A stretch of DNA of 64,000 nt from Burkholderia ambifaria. Lineage in GTDB: Bacteria > Pseudomonadota > Gammaproteobacteria > Burkholderiales > Burkholderiaceae. Shown piece after piece: positions 53,116-60,732 of this stretch. The DNA lies in assembly GCF_001443045.1 (NCBI RefSeq), contig NZ_LKPJ01000007.1:1-64000 (forward strand), given 5' to 3'. The position numbers and the translations under genes are program-made. The notes under the pieces are model-generated. The model saw only the letters and a list, made by a program, of their open reading frames with translations, did no database searches and was not told the origin of the DNA. The first letter of the stretch is position 1, and each line of letters begins with the position of its first letter.

Positions 53116-53889
53116 TCAGCCGCCGTAGACGTCGAACGCGAAGTACTTCTTCTCGATCTTCTTGTACGTGCCGTCCTTGATGATGTCGGCGATCGCGTGG
53201 TCGATCTTCGCCTTCAGGTCGGCATCGTCCTTGCGCAGCCCGATGCCAGCGCCGTTGCCGAGCGTCTTCGGATCGTCGATATCCTTGCCGGCGAAGTCGA
53301 AGTTCGCGCCGCGCGGCGTCTTCAGGAAGCCGATATCGGCCTGCACCGCATCCTGCAGCGCGGCGTCGAGGCGGCCGGACATCAGGTCCTGGTACACGCC
53401 GTCCTGGTTCTGGTACGGCACGACCTGCACGCCCTTCGGCGCCCAGTAGGTCTTCGCGTAGGTTTCCTGGATCGTGCCCTGCTCGACGCCGACCGACTTG
53501 CCCTTCAGCGATTCGGCCGTCGGCAGCAGGTTCGAACCCTTCTTCGCGACGAGGCGCGTCGGCGTGTTGAACAGCTTGTCGGAGAACGCGATCTGCTCGG
53601 CGCGCGCCGGCGTCATCGACATCGACGACAGCACGCCGTCGAACTTCTTCGCCTTCAGGGCCGGGATCATCCCGTCGAAGTCGTTCTCGATCCACACGCA
53701 TTTCGCCTTCAGGCGGGCGCAGATCTCGTTGCCGAGATCGACGTCGAAGCCGACGACCTTGCCGCTTGTGTCCTTCGATTCGAACGGCGGATAGCTGGCG
53801 TCGACGCCGAACCGGATCGTCGTCCAATCCTTGGCGTGGGCACCGACCGCGATGCAGGCAAGGGCAATACTGAGCGCGAGTTTCTTCAT
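53116..53889 (-). CDS. hisJ: periplasmic histidine/arginine/lysine-binding protein (HisJ/ArgT type)
   Basis: This 257-residue binding protein has a signal peptide (MKKLALSIALACIAVGAHA, cut before KDWTTIRFG). The mature part has the family signature GVDASYPPFESKD, VGFDVDLGNEICARL and SVGVEQGTIQETYA. It delivers basic amino acids to the HisQMP channel. The upstream frame is open for 46 codons more, but the lower ATG with the signal peptide is clearly the start. A HutC-type operator lies 95 bases upstream, so histidine catabolic control is likely. Confidence 0.93.
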   Translation of the reverse strand: MKKLALSIALACIAVGAHAKDWTTIRFGVDASYPPFESKDTSGKVVGFDVDLGNEICARLKAKCVWIENDFDGMIPALKAKKFDGVLSSMSMTPARAEQIAFSDKLFNTPTRLVAKKGSNLLPTAESLKGKSVGVEQGTIQETYAKTYWAPKGVQVVPYQNQDGVYQDLMSGRLDAALQDAVQADIGFLKTPRGANFDFAGKDIDDPKTLGNGAGIGLRKDDADLKAKIDHAIADIIKDGTYKKIEKKYFAFDVYGG

Positions 53890-53983
53890 GGCGTTCCTGT
53901 AATAGGCGAACTGGCACGGGTCCCGTCGGGCGACGCCGCCGCGAACCCTTCCAACCCGGAAGCCGTCCGTCCGACGACGCTCC

Positions 53984-54001
53984 AAGTTGTACATACAACT
54001 T
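53984..54001. promoter_or_regulatory. HutC-type operator upstream of hisJ
   Basis: AAGTTGTACATACAACTT has arms AAGTTGT and ACAACTT that pair perfectly. The centre TTGTACATACAA fits the GntR/HutC pattern TTGTAYATACAA. It ends 95 bases upstream of hisJ, and hutC is the divergent neighbour. Confidence 0.7.
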
Positions 54002-54161
54002 TGCCTTTTCCATGCCACCGTCGGCAATCCGTGTTTATCTCTAATTGTCGGCGGATTGTTTCCATGAGCGAATTTCCCTTATATTTCAATTCGCTACACA
54101 TTACATGCAGATAAAGTATTGCTTTCATCGGGAGTTCAGCGCACCGCCGGTGCACCATTAT

Positions 54162-54173
54162 TTGTCTATACTT
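54162..54173. promoter_or_regulatory. possible weaker HutC site
   Basis: TTGTCTATACTT matches TTGTATATACAA at 9 of 12 positions. It lies in the AT-rich part of the hisJ-hutC region. It could mediate autoregulation of hutC, but the match is imperfect and chance is possible. Confidence 0.3.
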
Positions 54174-54382
54174 TTTCGCTTGCCGCCCTCTCCGGCGCGA
54201 CGGCCGCCGCCGATCCGGCCATGCGAGCCCGCGCCCCTTCGGCCGTACGCACGCCGGAATAACCCCAATCAACGGCCCCCGGTCGGGCCCGCGCGGCGTC
54301 GAACCCGGTACACTGCGCCGGGACACCGCACCAAGGCCGGTCTGCGACGGCACGCGGCCGCTGCCTCTTGAACAGCAACGCA

Positions 54383-55078
54383 ATGACCACACCGATCTAT
54401 CAGGAAATCAAGGACTTCATCCTCGCGCGCATCCATGCGGGCGAGTGGGCGGAAGGCGACCAGGTGCCGTCGGAGAACGAGCTCGCGCGTGAATTCAACG
54501 TCGCGCGAATGACCGTCAACCGCGCGCTGCGCGAGCTGACGGCCGAGCAGGTGCTCACGCGCACGCGCGGCTCCGGCACTTACGTCGCTTCGCCGAAATA
54601 CGAATCGACGCTGGTCGCGATCCGCAGCATCTCGGATGAAGTCGCCGCGCGCGGCCATGGATACCGTGCGCAGGTGCTGGAGGTCGGCGCGGCGATCGCC
54701 GACGCGAAGCTCGCCGACGAGCTGCAGCTCGACACGGGCAGCCCGATCTTCCATTCGCGCGTGCTGCACTTCGAGAACGACACGCCCGTGCAGCTCGAGG
54801 AACGCTGGGTCAATCCGGCCTGCGCGCCCGAATACGCGCTGCAGGACTTCACGACGACGACGCCGAACCAGTACCTGACGCGCGTCGCGCCGCTGCAGCG
54901 GGTCGAATACCGGATCGAGGCCGCGATGCCCGATGCGCAAACGCGCCGCCACCTGTCGATGGACGAACGCGAGCCCTGCCTGCTGCTGCATCGGCGTACG
55001 TGGTCGCAGGGGATGGTCGCGTCGGTCGCGAATCTGTGGCACCCGGGCAGCCGCTACCGATTCACCGGGCATTTCTGA
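54383..55078 (+). CDS. hutC: HutC-type histidine utilisation repressor (GntR family, UTRA domain)
   Basis: This 231-residue regulator begins MTTPIYQEIKDFILARIHAG. The GntR winged helix follows (about 8-72) with VPSENELAREFNVARMTVNRA. The C-terminal UTRA ligand domain has HSRVLHFENDTPVQLEERWV and CLLLHRRTWSQGMVAS, the HutC hallmark for binding urocanate. The length matches HutC. The hut catabolic genes are not in the window; the divergent hisJQMP transporter is the visible target. A TTG 15 bases upstream is a less likely start. Confidence 0.92.
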   Translation: MTTPIYQEIKDFILARIHAGEWAEGDQVPSENELAREFNVARMTVNRALRELTAEQVLTRTRGSGTYVASPKYESTLVAIRSISDEVAARGHGYRAQVLEVGAAIADAKLADELQLDTGSPIFHSRVLHFENDTPVQLEERWVNPACAPEYALQDFTTTTPNQYLTRVAPLQRVEYRIEAAMPDAQTRRHLSMDEREPCLLLHRRTWSQGMVASVANLWHPGSRYRFTGHF

Positions 55079-55102
55079 CGCCGACACCGGCCCGCGGCAC
55101 GA

Positions 55103-56344
55103 TCAGCGCGCGCCGGGCCGGCCCCAACGCTCGATCGCATCGACTGCGACACGCAACCCGTCCTCCCGCGCGATCCGCGCACCGAGTTCGGCGGCACGCG
55201 CTTTCGTGTCGGCACGCGCCGCGAATGCCATCGCGCCGGCGAGCGCGGCGGCATCCATCCGCCGTCCCGCCACCCGCGCATCCGCGACGCCGAGCCGCTG
55301 CAGCCGGTTCGCCCAGAAGAACTGGTCGCCCGCGAACGGCACGACGACCGACGGAATACCCGCCCGCGCGGCCGAATGCGTGGTGCCCGATCCGCCGTGG
55401 TGGATCGCCATCGATACACGTGGAAACAACCAGTCGTGCGGCGTCTCGCCGATCGCGTGCACATGCGCCGGCAGCATCGACGCATCGATGCCGCTCCAGC
55501 CCGGCTGGAACAACGCGCGCCGGCCGTCGAGCGCCCGCGCCAGCGCGTCGGCCATCGCGGCCCGGTCGAATCCGGCCATGCTGCCGAAACCGATATACAC
55601 GGGCGGATCGCCCGCTTCGATAAAGGCCGAGAGCGCGGGCGGCGGCGTCCACGCCCGCGCATCGATGCGCCACTGACCGCATGCCAGCGCGTTCGACGGC
55701 CAGTCGGCCGGCTCGGACAGCAGCACGGGAGACACGCCGTACAGCATCGGATGATCGGTCCACACGCGCCGACGCGGCCGCAGGCCGCACACGCCGGCGC
55801 GCGCCGCATTGGTCGCCTTCCTGAACGCCTGCCACAGCAGCGCATTCACGAACCGGTGGCTGGCGCGATTGAGCCAGCGCGGCACCTTGCCGGGCGGCAG
55901 GAACGGCGACGCGAACGCCGCGGTCGGCGTGATCGGGATCATCCCCGTGCCGATCGCCGGCACGCCGCGATACTCGGCGACCGACAGCCCGACGAACGAC
56001 GCCAGCCCCGACACGAGGATCGCATCGCAACCGGCCGATGCGCGCGCGACTTCGCGCATCCATGCAGCGGTGTTCGCATTCGCGATCGCCGCGAGCGCTC
56101 TCGACGTGTCGTTGAAGCCACCGCGCCCGCGCACCGCACCGGACAATGGGCCATCCGGCGCGATCGCCGCGCGGATATCGCCGGACAACGGCTCGGACGG
56201 CACGCCGAGCGCGGCGGCCGAACCGAGCGTCGCGACATCAGCCAGCAGCCGGACTTCGTGACCGGCATCCAGCAGCGCGCGGCCGAGCGCAGCGAGCGGG
56301 CGCGTGTCGCCTTCGGTGCCGTAAGTGGCGATGACGAGCTTCAT
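55103..56344 (-). CDS. MGT/UGT-type glycosyltransferase (GT1)
   Basis: This 413-residue enzyme resembles macrolide and aglycone glycosyltransferases of family GT1. The N-terminus KLVIATYGTEGDTRPLAALG is the acceptor-domain start. The C-terminal donor-binding motif is HHGGSGTTHSAARAGIPSVV, followed by PFAGDQFFWANRLQ. No membrane segment or signal peptide is present. The substrate may be an antibiotic or a lipid. The TetR gene is divergent 95 bases away with a clear operator, so expression is likely induced by the compound to be glycosylated, which would fit drug modification. Confidence 0.85.
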   Translation of the reverse strand: MKLVIATYGTEGDTRPLAALGRALLDAGHEVRLLADVATLGSAAALGVPSEPLSGDIRAAIAPDGPLSGAVRGRGGFNDTSRALAAIANANTAAWMREVARASAGCDAILVSGLASFVGLSVAEYRGVPAIGTGMIPITPTAAFASPFLPPGKVPRWLNRASHRFVNALLWQAFRKATNAARAGVCGLRPRRRVWTDHPMLYGVSPVLLSEPADWPSNALACGQWRIDARAWTPPPALSAFIEAGDPPVYIGFGSMAGFDRAAMADALARALDGRRALFQPGWSGIDASMLPAHVHAIGETPHDWLFPRVSMAIHHGGSGTTHSAARAGIPSVVVPFAGDQFFWANRLQRLGVADARVAGRRMDAAALAGAMAFAARADTKARAAELGARIAREDGLRVAVDAIERWGRPGAR

Positions 56345-56384
56345 GCATGACTCCTCGTGCACGCTGCAAACGAGTGGATTCATA

Positions 56385-56422
56385 AAAGTGCACGTCGTAT
56401 ACTAATGCAATTCGTGCACTTT
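56385..56422. promoter_or_regulatory. inverted repeat in the glycosyltransferase-tetR region, candidate TetR operator
   Basis: AAAGTGCACG (56,385-56,394) pairs perfectly with CGTGCACTTT (56,413-56,422) around an 18-base spacer. Each arm contains GTGCAC. TATACT (56,399-56,404) in the spacer could be a -10 element, so a bound repressor would cover the promoter. It is 41 bases upstream of the glycosyltransferase start and 18 bases upstream of tetR. Confidence 0.6.
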
Positions 56423-56439
56423 CCGTCAATCCCCGAGCC

Positions 56440-57060
56440 ATGCCGACAACGACCGACGATCCGGGCCGCCGCGCACGCAAGCGCATCCAGATGCTCGCGC
56501 ATCTCGCCGACACCGGCGCACGCCTGTTCGATGCGCACGGCTACGACGCCGTCACGATGGAGCAAATCGCCGCGCAGGCCGACGTCGCGAAACGCACGCT
56601 GTACAACCACTTCCCGACGAAGGAAGCCGTGCTCGCGCACTGGCTCGAACGCGAACTCGCGTGCGACCTCGCACATCTGCAGCGCGACGTCGCGAGACGG
56701 AAAACCTTCGCATCGCGAATCGCCTGCGTGCTCGATGCGTCGGCCGCATGGTGCGAACAGCATCCGGTGTACCTGCTCGCGTACCTGCGGCATCGATTCC
56801 TCAGCATCGGTGCGGCGCAAACGGAAAGCGGAAAGGAGAACGGCGGCGACGTCGCACTCGTGTGGCAGCAGTTGATCGCGGCCGGCCAGCAGGCGGGCGA
56901 ACTGAATCCGGCGCTGGCCGCCGATCAGCTCGCGACCTGGTTTCATCACCTGTATCTCGCGGCGATGCTGCGCTGGCTGAGCGTGCCGGGGTTGTCGCTG
57001 AAGCGGGAATTCCAAGCAGTCGCGAAGCTGTTCGTCGAAGGCGCGCAGGCAAAGCCGTGA
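56440..57060 (+). CDS. TetR-family transcriptional regulator
   Basis: This 206-residue repressor has the N-terminal TetR helix-turn-helix (about residues 22-65) with FDAHGYDAVTMEQIAAQADV and AKRTLYNHFPTKEAVL. The rest is an all-helical effector domain. It is divergent from the GT1 gene and overlooks an inverted repeat between the two, the usual local repressor layout. The ligand is unknown. Confidence 0.92.
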   Translation: MPTTTDDPGRRARKRIQMLAHLADTGARLFDAHGYDAVTMEQIAAQADVAKRTLYNHFPTKEAVLAHWLERELACDLAHLQRDVARRKTFASRIACVLDASAAWCEQHPVYLLAYLRHRFLSIGAAQTESGKENGGDVALVWQQLIAAGQQAGELNPALAADQLATWFHHLYLAAMLRWLSVPGLSLKREFQAVAKLFVEGAQAKP

Positions 57061-57124
57061 GCGGCCACTGCGGCCCGTCAGGTACTCGGAGCCGCCCGAG
57101 CGATGACCGATCGCTTGGCCGACC

Positions 57125-57490
57125 GTGCCCGCTACGCTCGACGTGCTTCGCGTACAAATTGCCGACATCGCCGCAATACGCTCCGATCGCCGCTCGATCG
57201 CGCGGGCATGCGCGCAAACGCGGCGCTCGCGAACACCGCCGCGCTGTTCGCGCCGCTCGATACCGAACTCGCGCCGCATGCGCGCGGCACGCTGGCTGCC
57301 GCGCGGCAGGCGTTCACGGCCGCGCAGGCGACGCTCGGGCACGAAGGTGCGTCCGCATCGAACGTGCCCCGTGCGCTGACGCAATTCATACGCACGTCGA
57401 GCACGTCGAGCGCGCTGCGCGCGCTGGCCGGCGATCTGGAACGCCATCTGGAATGGCTGCCGCCCGGCACGACGGGCGACACGCGGCCTG
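57125..57490 (+). pseudogene. frameshifted fragment resembling the C-terminus of an MCE/PqiB-type protein
   Basis: One frame gives PATLDVLRVQIADIAA (57,128-57,175); a second frame continues with ANAALANTAALFAPLDTEL, RGTLAAARQAFTAAQATLG and ALRALAGDLERHLEWL (57,208-57,450). This order and spacing is what the end of MCE-family intermembrane transport proteins looks like (terminal RALAxYLERHPE-like motif). Here the two parts are in different frames, the N-terminal MCE domains are absent, and no start or ribosome site precedes them. I regard it as a degraded relic. Identification is from memory of the family and is only moderate. Confidence 0.4.
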
Positions 57491-57701
57491 CCGACGCATC
57501 GCGTAGCGCGCGCGGACCGCCGATTGCGTCGCGCGATGCGCGGGATTTTTACAACGCACGCACGGACGGGATGCCAAATTTCCCGCGCAGCAGTATGCTG
57601 GTGTCGTACGGCCGCGCACGATGCATCGGGCAATCCCCTAGTCCGCACGTCGTTGCGCCGCCGTCGCGACCGCAATCATGCGTTGCAAGGAGGGCTTCGT
57701 G
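57491..57701. other. non-coding stretch after the PqiB-like fragment
   Basis: Nothing convincing is coded here. It holds the presumable promoter of the small membrane protein gene, whose ribosome site AAGGAGG is at its end. Confidence 0.4.
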
Positions 57702-58055
57702 ATGGCTACCACGCATCAGCACTTCCACCTCGAACTACGGCACGCCACCGCGCCGACGTATTTCATCAGCTACCTGTTTCCCGCCTTGCTGTTCGTTTAC
57801 GAACTGCTGCGCGTCGGCCAATGGATCCGCGATCACGGGATGCAATTCGCCGCGTTCAAGCAGATGGGTTACGAGTATCTGCTGATGCTGCTGTTCGTCG
57901 GGCTGCAGATCGTCGTCGAGGCGATCTTCCTGCTCGGCGCCGCGATGCGCCGCGACCATCGCGATTTCGAGCACCGCCTGCCGAACGTGGTCCTCGGCAT
58001 CGGCTGCTCGATCGCGCTGCTCGCGATCGATCTCGCGATCCAGCTGTCGTTCTGA
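57702..58055 (+). CDS. small membrane protein of unknown function, about three helices
   Basis: This 117-residue protein begins MATTHQHFHLELRHATAPT with AAGGAGG 9 bases upstream. Helices are at about 20-37 (YFISYLFPALLFVYELL), 59-80 (LLMLLFVGLQIVVEAIFLLG) and 97-115. The N-terminus is His-rich (HQHFHLELRH), which could bind metal, but no family is recognised. It stands alone, followed by a hairpin and the convergent alpha/beta hydrolase gene. Confidence 0.72.
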   Translation: MATTHQHFHLELRHATAPTYFISYLFPALLFVYELLRVGQWIRDHGMQFAAFKQMGYEYLLMLLFVGLQIVVEAIFLLGAAMRRDHRDFEHRLPNVVLGIGCSIALLAIDLAIQLSF

Positions 58056-58066
58056 GGTTCCGAGCG

Positions 58067-58087
58067 CCGGCGGGCTCGGCCCGCCGG
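58067..58087. terminator. hairpin between convergent genes
   Basis: CCGGCGGGC (58,067-58,075) pairs perfectly with GCCCGCCGG (58,079-58,087) around TCG. It lies between the small membrane protein gene and the convergent hydrolase gene. No T run is present. Confidence 0.55.
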
Positions 58088-58106
58088 TCGCATCAAGTTC
58101 GGGCGC

Positions 58107-58934
58107 TCAGGCGAGCGCGTCGCGCAGCAACGTCGCGACGGCCCCGAGTACGTCGTTGGTCCGCTCGCGATGCGGCATGTGCCCGCATCCATCGAGCAGC
58201 AGGAACGACGACGGCCCCGCGACACGCGCGGCGATCCGCTTCGGATGCACGTCCGACCCGTATTCGTCCTGCTCGCCGTGAATCGCAAGCGTCGCGCAGC
58301 GCACGCGCGGCAGTTCGTCGTCGAGGCTCCAGTCGCGAAATGCCGGCGACAGCCACGTGTCGACCCACGCACGCAGCACCCATTCGGCTTTGTCACCGTG
58401 ATAGCGTGCGAGCCGGTCGAGCTGGCCGGGTGCATCGAACTGCTGCGCCGCGTCGCGAATGCCATCGCGCGTGCGATCCTCGACGAACGCCTGCGCGGCG
58501 ACCGTCACCAGCGCGCGGCAACGCGCCGGATACGCGGCCGCGCATCCGACCGCCATGCCGCCGCCGACGCTGTGCCCGAACGCGACGAATGCATCGATGC
58601 CGAACCGTTCGAGCAGCGCATGAAATCCGTGATCGGCCTCGTCGCGCACGAACGTCGTGGCGAGGTGCCCCGGATGGCGATCGGAGCGGCCGAAGCCCAG
58701 CCGGTCGTACGCGATCACGTCGCGTCGGGTGGTGCGCGCGAGTTGCGCGGGGAAGTCGCGCCATAGTTCGACGCAGCCGAGCGAATCGTGCAGCAGCACG
58801 ATGGGCGCGGCCAGATCAGGCGCGGTCGGCTCAGGCACGGCCGTTTGCAGTGCCGGCGCACCGCGCCAGCGCGTCGCGAAGAGACGCCCTTGCGGCGTCT
58901 CGACCCAGGTCTCCTCGGTCACGATTTCAGTCAT
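58107..58934 (-). CDS. alpha/beta-fold hydrolase
   Basis: This 275-residue protein starts MTEIVTEETWVETPQGRLFA. Motifs of the fold are IVLLHDSLGCVELW (oxyanion region), DRLGFGRSD, the nucleophile elbow FGHSVGGGMAV, an acidic residue in AIHGEQDEYG, and the catalytic His in GCGHMPHRE. No signal peptide is present. The substrate is not predictable. It shares the strand with the next LysR gene but is separated by 114 bases; the LysR gene is upstream and may control it. Confidence 0.87.
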   Translation of the reverse strand: MTEIVTEETWVETPQGRLFATRWRGAPALQTAVPEPTAPDLAAPIVLLHDSLGCVELWRDFPAQLARTTRRDVIAYDRLGFGRSDRHPGHLATTFVRDEADHGFHALLERFGIDAFVAFGHSVGGGMAVGCAAAYPARCRALVTVAAQAFVEDRTRDGIRDAAQQFDAPGQLDRLARYHGDKAEWVLRAWVDTWLSPAFRDWSLDDELPRVRCATLAIHGEQDEYGSDVHPKRIAARVAGPSSFLLLDGCGHMPHRERTNDVLGAVATLLRDALA

Positions 58935-59048
58935 GTGTGTGTCGTCGTCTGCATGAAGGCGGCCGCACGGGGGCATGCCGCATCGAATGCCGACGATGGT
59001 GGCCCGGCGACGCGCACGGCGTCAAGCAAGCCCCCACCGCCCTCGCAT

Positions 59049-59966
59049 TCATTCGGGCTGTGGCGGCAGATACTCCATCTGCGACTCGTCGTAGAGCCGG
59101 TAGATCAGCGCCTGCATCGCACGGATGTCCTCCGATTCGTCGAGCATCCGCATGCTCATGATGATCGGCGACACGAGGTTCGGGTCGTCAAGCGGCTTGT
59201 AGCTGATGTCATCGCGCTTCAGGCCGTACACGCTGTGCGGCACGACCGACACACCCTCGCCCATCGCGACGAGCCCGAGCGCGATCTGCAACTCGCGCGT
59301 CTCGTAGATGCGTCGCGGCTGCAGCGCGCGGTCGTGGAATGCCGCGAGCACCTGGTCCGCATAGCTCGGCCGCGGCGCCTTCGGGAAGATGATCAGCGTA
59401 TCGTTGACGAGATCGTGCAACGACAGCACGGGCTTCGCGCCGTCGAGCACATGACCGACCGGCAGCGCGACGATCATCCGTTCCTCGCGCAGCACGACGC
59501 GCCGCACGCTCGGATCCTCGTGACGGATGCGCCCGAACCCGACGTCGATGCGCCCTTCCTTCAGCGCCTTGATCTGGTCCATCGTCGACATCTCGTGCAG
59601 GCTCAGCTCGACAGCCGGATACTCGCTGCGAAAGCGCCGGATGATCTTCGGCAGCATCCCGTACAGCGTCGAGCCGACGAAACCGACCGACATGCTGCGC
59701 TCGATCTTGCCGACCCGCTTCGTCATCGATTCGAGCTCGGTCGTCTGCGCGAGCAACTGCACCGCGTGCGAATAGAAGAACCGCCCCGCGTCGGTCAGCT
59801 TCAACGGCCGCGCGTTGCGCTCGAACAGCGGCACGCCGAGCGCCTCCTCGAGCTGCTGGATCTGCCGGCTGAGCGGCGGCTGCGCAATGTGCAGGCGCTC
59901 GGCCGCGCGCGTGAAATTCCGCTCCTCGGCAACCGCGACGAAGTAGCGGAGGTGTCTCAACTCCAT
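59049..59966 (-). CDS. LysR-family regulator, CatM/BenM-like subgroup
   Basis: This 305-residue protein begins MELRHLRYFVAVAEERNFTR, typical for the CatM/BenM/CbnR LysR group that regulates aromatic or beta-ketoadipate genes. The recognition helix is AAERLHIAQPPLSRQIQQLE. The effector domain is complete, ending MEYLPPQPE. It is the first gene of the leftward pair with the alpha/beta hydrolase and has GAGGG 7 bases before its ATG. No catechol genes are adjacent. Confidence 0.9.
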   Translation of the reverse strand: MELRHLRYFVAVAEERNFTRAAERLHIAQPPLSRQIQQLEEALGVPLFERNARPLKLTDAGRFFYSHAVQLLAQTTELESMTKRVGKIERSMSVGFVGSTLYGMLPKIIRRFRSEYPAVELSLHEMSTMDQIKALKEGRIDVGFGRIRHEDPSVRRVVLREERMIVALPVGHVLDGAKPVLSLHDLVNDTLIIFPKAPRPSYADQVLAAFHDRALQPRRIYETRELQIALGLVAMGEGVSVVPHSVYGLKRDDISYKPLDDPNLVSPIIMSMRMLDESEDIRAMQALIYRLYDESQMEYLPPQPE

Positions 59967-60154
59967 TTTCGAACCCTCCCGGACAGGCAGCGGACGTTCA
60001 TTCGGCCCTGCGCGGACACGTCCCGCGCCGGTCGCCCACGCTGTGGTCGCCCCGTGATCGCCTGCCCCGCTCCCATGACGATACCTCAGCCGGCGCCGAT
60101 ACCGGCGCGAGCAGCGTCGCGCGTCCGGGTCCGCGTCCGGTACCGCGCAAAGCA

Positions 60155-60182
60155 AAACGGGAAGCCGACAGGCTTCCCGTTT
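60155..60182 (-). terminator. intrinsic terminator of the DUF3717 gene
   Basis: AAACGGGAAGCC (60,155-60,166) pairs perfectly with GGCTTCCCGTTT (60,171-60,182) around GACA; on the minus strand the stem is followed by a T-rich tract. It lies 41 bases past the DUF3717 stop. Confidence 0.8.
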
Positions 60183-60222
60183 CTTCATCGACGCCGCGTC
60201 GCGGCATCGCCTCGACCGCGCG

Positions 60223-60468
60223 TCATGCCTCGGTTGCGTACAGCGCATCGCGCTGCGCGTCGCTCAGCGAATCGAGCGGCACGTCCGGCAGCCGATAGCA
60301 GATCATCGTGCCGTACAGCTCGGCCAGGCAGTTGCTGCCGGCGTCGAGCGCATAGCCGTCCTCGCCGTCCGGCGCCGGCGGATACACTTCGCGCCACGCG
60401 TTGATCGCGGCTTCGATTCGCACGATGGAAACGGGTCCGGCCTTCCGCTCGGCGGGTGATGCGCTCAT
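60223..60468 (-). CDS. DUF3717 family protein
   Basis: This 81-residue protein fits DUF3717, a small family common in Burkholderia. The signature is IVRIEAAINAWREVYPP (residues 15-31), with conserved cysteines at NCLAELYGTMICYRL. There is no signal peptide. Function is unknown. It is monocistronic with its own terminator. Confidence 0.8.
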   Translation of the reverse strand: MSASPAERKAGPVSIVRIEAAINAWREVYPPAPDGEDGYALDAGSNCLAELYGTMICYRLPDVPLDSLSDAQRDALYATEA

Positions 60469-60667
60469 GGATTCCTCTGGGTTGCGCGCGCCGCGGGCCG
60501 TGCCGGCCGCGGCGGAACGATGGAAACGCCGGGCGCCGCCGGCCGCCGCAACAGGCGCGCGCCGGATGCCCGATCCGCGCCGCGCTCGTCGCGCCGGCCG
60601 GGCCGTGGCCCGGTAGGGTCGGGAAATATAACCGGCTTTGACCCCGTGCAGGGCAAAGCCGACAAAA

Positions 60668-60697
60668 AAAACGGGAAGCCCGCGGGCTTCCCGTTTT
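60668..60697 (-). terminator. intrinsic terminator of the LysP-like gene
   Basis: AAAACGGGAAGCCCG (60,668-60,682) pairs with CGGGCTTCCCGTTTT (60,683-60,697) with no mismatches. It lies 36 bases past the permease stop, and on the minus strand a further T-run follows. It has the same ACGGGAAGCC core as the terminator at 60,155. Confidence 0.85.
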
Positions 60698-60732
60698 CGC
60701 TGCGCATCACGCGGCGGCCGGCCGCACCGGTA

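Larger units (their letters stand above)
53890..54382. promoter_or_regulatory. divergent region between hisJ and hutC
   Basis: This 493-base region has no gene. It holds a well-formed HutC-type operator (53,984-54,001), a weaker possible one (54,162-54,173), an AT-rich middle (54,030-54,175) and a GC-rich leader before hutC. A single HutC repressor could control both the transporter and its own gene from here. Confidence 0.6.
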
